Source: Aldrovandia affinis (Eukaryota; Chordata; Actinopteri; Notacanthiformes; Halosauridae). From it: a stretch of DNA of 64,000 nucleotides. Positions 25,301-32,773 of the stretch are shown here, in pieces (within the stretch, counting starts at the first letter, position 1; each line of letters starts with the position of its first letter). The notes under the pieces were generated by a model. It did no database searches. It saw only the letters and a list, made by a program, of their open reading frames with translations, and had not been told where the DNA came from. The DNA is taken from assembly GCA_029706075.1 (NCBI GenBank), contig JAINUG010000325.1:434001-498000 (forward strand). Reading direction: 5' to 3'. The position numbers and the translations under genes were made by a program.

Positions 25301-28300
25301 ATGACAAACTTTTGAAACATACGTGACTTTAAGTTTGATCACTTCATCACTGGTAAGTTAATTTACTAACTAACTAAGTTAATTAACTTACCAGTGATGG
25401 ACTGATCAAATTTCAATTTGCGTATGTTTCAAAGGTTTGTCATCTTGCTTGGTATGCAATTAACGTTTGAGGACACTATTAATGTTTGAGGACGCAAATG
25501 CGTACTGGCGTACCACTTATGTGCACCCCTGGTTATAAGGTTTGCCACTACGATCTGATTGAGCCAGGAAGTGAGACTGAGGATAAGTGTGTGGTTTTAT
25601 GACGAGACTGGAGACAGGCGGAAATAGCCAGCATTCCCTCCGTGACAGGAGAGGATTCTAAACATGAACCGCCGGGCAACCCGATCTGTACTCCGCTGTG
25701 GCAGTGGAGGGGCATGGAGACCGAGGGCGTTTTAGGTCCACCGAAAACAACAGTTATCTACAAGGCTTAATGCCATAAAGTGTGGAGTGCGGTTCGGTGA
25801 TGTATGCACATTGTGTGTAAAATATCTTCCGTTGAAAACAGTGAGGCACACATGTGAGCCACACACAAAGGCCTTCAGAAAAGGGCTCGTATATAAACCA
25901 GGATAAAGTTCCCATAAATTCTGGATGACACATCTTTTAAAAGGAAACACAGTTCCAAATAGCCAGTTGGATGTAAAAATAATTTATATCCTTGCATGTG
26001 CTCTGTAGTGCATTTAGATATGTACGAGACAACACTGTGAGGTAATGCTATCTGAATAGGGTCAATGTCACTTAACCCCTGCATGACCAGAATCTCAGCA
26101 GTCCTCATTGAGCCAACATCAGAACTGAGCTATAATAGAAAGTCCTCTCCCTCATTAACAGGCATGAGAAATCAATGAATCTGTCATTTGAGTAATGGGT
26201 TTCTCAGACTAAAGCGGCCATCTCATTATCTTTGACCAACATTGATGGATGCATCTATGAAACACATGAGGCTTTCCTTAAAATGAACAACCAAAAAACA
26301 AAAAATATACTCAGAAATGACATCAGATCAATCCAATTTAAATCGCATAACTGGAGATCTCTACTTTTCTTCTGCAAGAACATTAGCTAAATAAAATGCA
26401 AATGCTTTTCAAAGTGTGCTTTATCGAGTGTAATGCACATGCTCAGCCTAATGTGGCAGTTTGTATTTGAACTGCTACAGCACTGATAACATTGTTCCTG
26501 ATCTTTATAACTTAACTGGCTACATCTCTATATGTCCTGTTTGTTTCATTGAAATGAGTGAGAGCACATTTGTGTTTTGCTCGCCATCTTTCTGAATCCT
26601 GATGACTGTGCTTTGGTTATTCCTGTTTAAGAGAACACAATAAAAAAGAATAACATTATTATATTGTAGTGCCACTGGGGGTGGGGCGACACTCAAGGAC
26701 CTTTCCAGAGGGCGTAGGCAGTTGAATAGCCCGGAGGAGGCAGTATTTCAAACAAAACAAGGATTTTATTAAATGAATCTTGTCAAAAACACAACAGGGT
26801 TCCGGTAATCGAAAAACAAACGCATACAGTCCACAATCCTTAACTTCCTCTTAGTCCATAATCCAGGGTCGATATCCAATACAGTTCCTCAAATAATCCA
26901 AGTCGATACACAAAATGGGGTCCTCAAAACAATCCAAGTTCGATCCAAATAGCAATCCAAAAACAATTCAAACAATGCTTGCTCGCTCGCCACTCCTCAA
27001 TACTCCAACATACTCCCTTCCCATGTGACACGAAACAGTCCCTTTATAACGCCAGCTGCCATCAGTCCTCATCGCTTCAATTCAGGTGTGGGACTGCAGG
27101 CTGCTAGGAATTGTAGTCCTCTTGGCTCTAATGGCTCCCAAGTGTTAAAAAGGCAGGCAGCAATTTCCTCATCCTGCCCCTTGGGATGCCACACACACCC
27201 TCCTCCTCAGCTCTGACCTAGGAAAGGCTGAGCGGCACATGTCCAGAGGCAACCAGGAGAGCCACTATCTCCAGGTCCACTTAGGAAGTTTCCCCCCTGG
27301 ATCAAACGTCCGGATTCCATCATCTCCATTCACCTCCTGAAACAGCATCTGACAGACGTTAGGGCATGCTGCAAGTTGCTCACCTCGTCTGCCACCAATC
27401 AGCCAGTTACGTATACTGGCTCTGGGCTCCAAGGACAGAACAGTCACCGCTCTTGCTCTGGGTCTAACCAGCCCTCCCTAGCTCTGCAAGCAAACCCTGT
27501 GCAGCCTCTTGCTCCATGGTCCTCTGCTAGGCCCCTTCCACTCCTCTTCCAGGTGGTCAGGCTCGGCAACAAGGGAAAACATGCTCTTCAAAACATGGTA
27601 ATCTTTCTCCTTGCATTTCTTTTTCATATTTGTATCTCCTCTCCACAGACGCTTCCCACGGTCATTCCATCTAAACGTTAGCCTGTTCTGCCTCCTGGCT
27701 TTCTTCAGGGGAGAACCTCTAATCTCCATTCTTCTTCTCGATCTTATCAACTTTAGTGACGGAGATGGACTCACCACATCAGGAGATGGTCGGGCATTCA
27801 ACCAGACCTCCTCAGCCATAGTCAAGAGACCCTCCTCAATACTATGGTCCCATCACAGTTCGTCCTCCGCATACTGCTCCTCTAGTCCCCCTCTAAGGTC
27901 CGGTAGGCTGAGTGGGACTGAGGACCATCGACCCCACTCCGAGTCCAACGTCTGGTCACCATCTCTTGCTGCTCCACTGGCTGCAAGATTTACACCTGGG
28001 TGTTAGAATCTTTCACAACAGGAACACGTTTTTCACATTCAAGTTCCTCACTCACCCTTTCTAGTTGATTTTGTAGATGTAGCAGAGTTTCCGTTTGGAT
28101 TTTTAATACGTCACAAAAAGTGGTTTCTGTGGCCTGGTGCTGGACTTCTTTTTGGTCCAGCCTCTTAGTTACACCATGCAGTTTCTCCCTCAGGACAGGG
28201 AGCTCTTCATTTTTCTTTTGTTCTCTCAGGAGTGATGCAGAGGTGGTGTGGTGAAGTTCCTGCAAAGCCAGAATTTTCTCTTCTTGCTTTATAGACAGGT

Positions 28301-31300
28301 TCCTCAGATTCAAAAAATTATCTTGGACACCTAGCTCTCCAAGCTGCCTTGCTTGTACTCTTAGTTGAGTCCTCACCTCTTCCAGCTGTGCCTCTAGCTC
28401 CTGCCTTCCCTCGCTCTCTTGCTCCACTCAACTCTGGAGTTGCTCTGCCTTGGACGCATGGGCCCCCGCTGCTCTCCTTGGCTCCGCCTCCTTCTGAGCG
28501 AGCCTGGTCTGCACATCCAACAACGCCCTGGCATACTCCTCTTTGGTCTTGTCCTGGGATTTCTGGATGTTCAGACACTGCAGATGCTTGTCCTCCAATT
28601 TCAGTGTTAAGTTCCTCACCTCTTCTTCCAGTTCCAGTCTGTGGGCCTCCACATGCCTTACCTCATTGCCACCTTGTGCTCAGCTCCACAGCCATGTTCC
28701 CAATCTTTCTCAGGGAGTCAGTGTGCTCCTCCAGGAATTTCCCCACGGCCACCAGGTGGCGCTCCTCCGAGGTCTCCAACTCAGCCTTCGCCCTGTCCAG
28801 CTCAGTCTGGGCATTCTTCAGCTTTTGAACCTCCTGGAGGGTGACTCGCCATCTGTCTTCAACCATGGCCGCCTGCCTCTGGTTCTTCACCAGGTCTTCC
28901 TTCTGGTCATCTCTTCTTCATGGACCTTCCTTAAAGCTTGCGCCTCTCCTAAAGCCACCTCCAAAATAGCACATCTCTCAGCCACTTTGGCCTCACTTCT
29001 ATGCTGCTCTTGTGGCCTACCTGGGTTCTTTTTCATCTTTTCCCTAGGGGGCGCCACCGAGCAGGAGTAGTCCTGGGCTACTTTTTTGGGTCCTCCCAGC
29101 CACATTCTTCCCTCTGGGAACACTCACTGGGTTGGTGACCATATTCCACGCAGCATATACACCACGGGACGCCGCTTTGTGCCAGTTGAGCCAACTCCTT
29201 GTTCCACACCTCCTGAAGCATCTCAAACATCACTTTAGACATGGCACACAGGCTCTTCCTCAGGAATAGTGGACTTCCATTGTCCATCTTTAGGTGTGCT
29301 CTGGCAACCTCAGGAAAGCGGCTGTCATTTTCTTTGCTCCAGAGATAAGTGCTTCTTCCCCTTTTTTTTTTTTTTTGCCCTCTGCCCACATTCTCCACCA
29401 TATTGTCATGCCACTGGGGGTGGGGTGATACTCAAGGACCTTTTCAGAGGGCATAGGCAGTTGAATAACCCAGAGGAGGCAGTATTCAAACAGAAAGAGG
29501 ATTTTATTAAATGAATCCTGACAAAAACACATAAAAGGGTGGGGTAATTGAAAAACAAGCACATACAGTCCGCAATCTTTGTCTTCGTCCGTAATCCAGG
29601 GTCGAAATCCAATACAGTTCCTCAAACAATCCAAGTTGATACATAAAACGGGGTCCTCAAAACAATCCAAGTTCAATCCAAATACCAATCCAAAAACAAT
29701 TCAAACAACGCCTGCTCGTCGCTTGCCACTTGCCGCTTGCCGCTCGCCAATACTCCAACCAACTGCCTTTCCATGTGACACAAAACAGTCCTTTTAATGC
29801 CCCAAATTGACGTCAGCTGCCATCAGTCCTCACCGCTTCAATTGTTTCAGGTGTGGGACTGCAGGCTGCTGGGAATTGTAGTCCTCTTGGCTCTAGTGGC
29901 TCCCAAGAGTTAAAGAGGCAGGCAGCCATTTCCTCATCCCGCCCCTTGGGATGCCACAATATGTATGTGGATCTGGGGCAGAGCACAGCGTAAAGCAATC
30001 ATTTTCTACTGTAAAAAACAATTATATGTGATCAAAACATGCCTGCTTCCGTTTGACTTTGAAAATGTCCACCGAGAAATGCTGTGGGACAACCAGTTTG
30101 TAAATGGAGCTATACAAAGATAAAGATTGATTGATTGATTTGATTGACCCACCTGCTTCTAGGGTGAACCTCCGACTGTATCAGAAGTTGGCTAAGATAC
30201 TGTTGACTCAGGTCACTGAAAACCCTCAGGTATGGCTGACCAAGAGCTTACTATCCATTTTGATTGGAATCCACTTGAATCGTAAAATGGATAAAATAAT
30301 GTACCGAGTGTATGTGTGAGAGAGAGAGAGACAGAGAGAGACAAGTTCTTGAGCCTGCCTGCCCACTTCAGTGTTCTGCACAAGCAGCCAGAATTGCGTA
30401 TAACTCATTGAGCGGCTGAGCTAATGAACAACTTTTTAAAAATGGTATCATTTCTGTCAGGCAGTGTAATATGCAACAATTCAACTTAAGAACTTGCGTG
30501 GTTTGACAGAATTGCACTATTAATGCTTAGCCAGGAAAAATATTATTGTTGATGTATAATGCAACAAAGCATGATTCAACCTGTCAATGCAGGAATTGTC
30601 GTGCAGTTGATTAGCCATGACATATCTAAAGAAGGCACTGTGAAATTGGTAACAGGCGACTATGCCCAGTAGCACTCATGTCAGTATAAATAGACAGTGT
30701 ACACATAACCCTGGTGTTCCTCCTCCCCCACTGGCCTTTTCCACTGCCGTTTAGAGGGAGAAGGCCATTGCTTTGACCACGGGCCAGTGGCAATCAATAC
30801 AACCCCACTTTCTTGCTCACACACGTCTTGATGGGGGTCTGGGGCAAGCCCCATGAGAGATGGAGCTATCCCATCGACTTCCTTCCATCAATACACCTGC
30901 ATGGATCACGCCGCTGTCAGTCAGAGGAGGAGAGCACAGGGCCCACATCAGATTCATCAATGATCTGCTGCTGTATTGACTTTCAGGACAGAGACATACA
31001 CTGCAGTGTCTGACTTAATCTTGTTAGCATTCTGTAACTGTCATTTTTGTCCCCTGTTCCTCTCCAAATGTCCTTTTGGGGGATTGGAAGTGGACGAGCA
31101 ACGAGGGAGATAAGATAGAACAAACAAAGCTCAGCCTGCATGCCAATAGCAACCCGTAAAGGAACTGCCCATATTAAGAGTTTCAGTTCCCAAAAATGTA
31201 CAGTATGTGTCTCTATGAGTTATATTAGTTGTATGAGTTCATTTGAAATAGATCATATCAAATTTGACACAGAACTGGGGTTTTCAGAGCAGCAGTTTTA

Positions 31301-32730
31301 GTGGTTCATTTGCTTCGTAGGCCATTCACACCACTGAATTTGGCAAGCGAGAGGACAATCACATCCAACCAGAGTACACCGCGTGTCCATTAGCAACAGA
31401 AACTCACACCTTATTCTTACAAAGAGAAGAGCCCGGGCCACAATGAAATCAGAGGGATCCAATGACTACAGCCTTGCTTTAGGGCCCCCTGTCCTGTAAA
31501 CAAGCCATTTCTGGCTACACTTCTGATGAAATACCAAAGAGATCCTCCTTGGAGATCAATGCCCGGGTACAGGAGTCATGCCTATACATTACAATACCTC
31601 TCCTCTTTTGTTCTCTGCGCACTCTGGGATTCCTGTTTGGTGAATCAGCTGAATGTTTTCAGGTTAAGGAAAGTTTATCTACTGCACACATAAACTAATG
31701 TGATAAATATCGTGGCTCATTTTGGCTTTGGCTCAAGGGTATTACAAATGGCATTAAGAGAATAATGATGCACGGTTTAATTATGGAGTATGACAGATGA
31801 GCGAGGGCAGATGGATCCTTTAAAAGGATATTCCTTTTACCGATTATAATATTTATAAAATTCTATTTTAACTTAGATTGAAGCCAATGACGTCGAAAGA
31901 TAGAAAGAAAAAAACATTACTGGGGAAATTGATCACTTTGAAAGGAATTGATCATTGGCTTGAAGATAAGTTAAAATATTTGTATATATTTCAGCCATTG
32001 ATTTTGGTATATATTTATGTGAGATATTTACACACATAAATATTATATTCCATTATATTTGCCATTTGGCAGCTCACGGCTCACATTGAAAGGTAAAGAA
32101 GCGGAATGTAAACTATAAAACTATCTGGGCATATTGACAGCACCCAATATAAATAGTAAATCATGACATTTTGAGGACCTACTGCTGTGGAAATTGTAAA
32201 TAATTTGTGCATTCTGTACTGTCAAATAGCAATTCTAGACATTATTAGCGAATGGAAAAAATCCTAATCGTATTGTGTCCTCAAACTAAAACTTAACTTG
32301 CAGAATAACTAATAAAACTTCCCATGTACAGTAATTCACAGTAAATATGAACACCAAACCATATCCGGACAGCTATGACCAATTGTGACATATGCGCTAG
32401 CTTCTTAAGTAAGGTTGGGTTTGGCGTCAGGGTTTGAGGTAAAGGCAACTTTAGCGATCAGTGATTCAAGTGCATGACTCAAGCCTTCCCGCTCCTCCGG
32501 CTGCTCAAGTTACCCGATACCATGCTCACCCACTGCAATTTTACTTGCTTGCACATTAGTGCATAAAAATCTGTATAGACAGAGTTCATAAACCCACACA
32601 CTTATTCAGCTGCTGGACAATTAGGGTGCAAGCAGAGTGTCCTCAGAACTGCCTACAAACGCTAAATGACTTGGGGAGTAATTACTAGAAAGTGGCAATA
32701 ACTCAGTCTCACTACCAACTGAAATACCAC

Positions 32731-32773
<43 letters not shown>

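Larger units (their letters stand above)
26665..29958 (-). mobile_element. LTR element without pol, minus orientation (fossil)
   Basis: Two direct long terminal repeats, 26665-27193 and 29404-29958, are bounded by TG...CA and flanked by the 4-base target copy ATAT (26661-26664 and 29959-29962). Reading on the minus strand, a primer-binding-site-like TGGTGGAGAATGTGGGC (29400-29384) follows the right LTR, and a purine tract GAGGAGGAGGGTG (about 27206-27194) precedes the left LTR, fixing orientation. The 2.2-kb interior has coiled-coil-rich minus-strand frames and a CCHC-knuckle-like motif, but no protease, reverse transcriptase or integrase. The family is unresolved. The LTRs differ at roughly one position in ten by eye, so it is fairly old. 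The coding part looks broken in several places. Confidence 0.8.

Noticed and set aside
27611-28006. Plus-strand frames across 27.4-29.1 kb as genes
   Set aside because: They are antisense to the coiled-coil interior of the minus-oriented LTR element.
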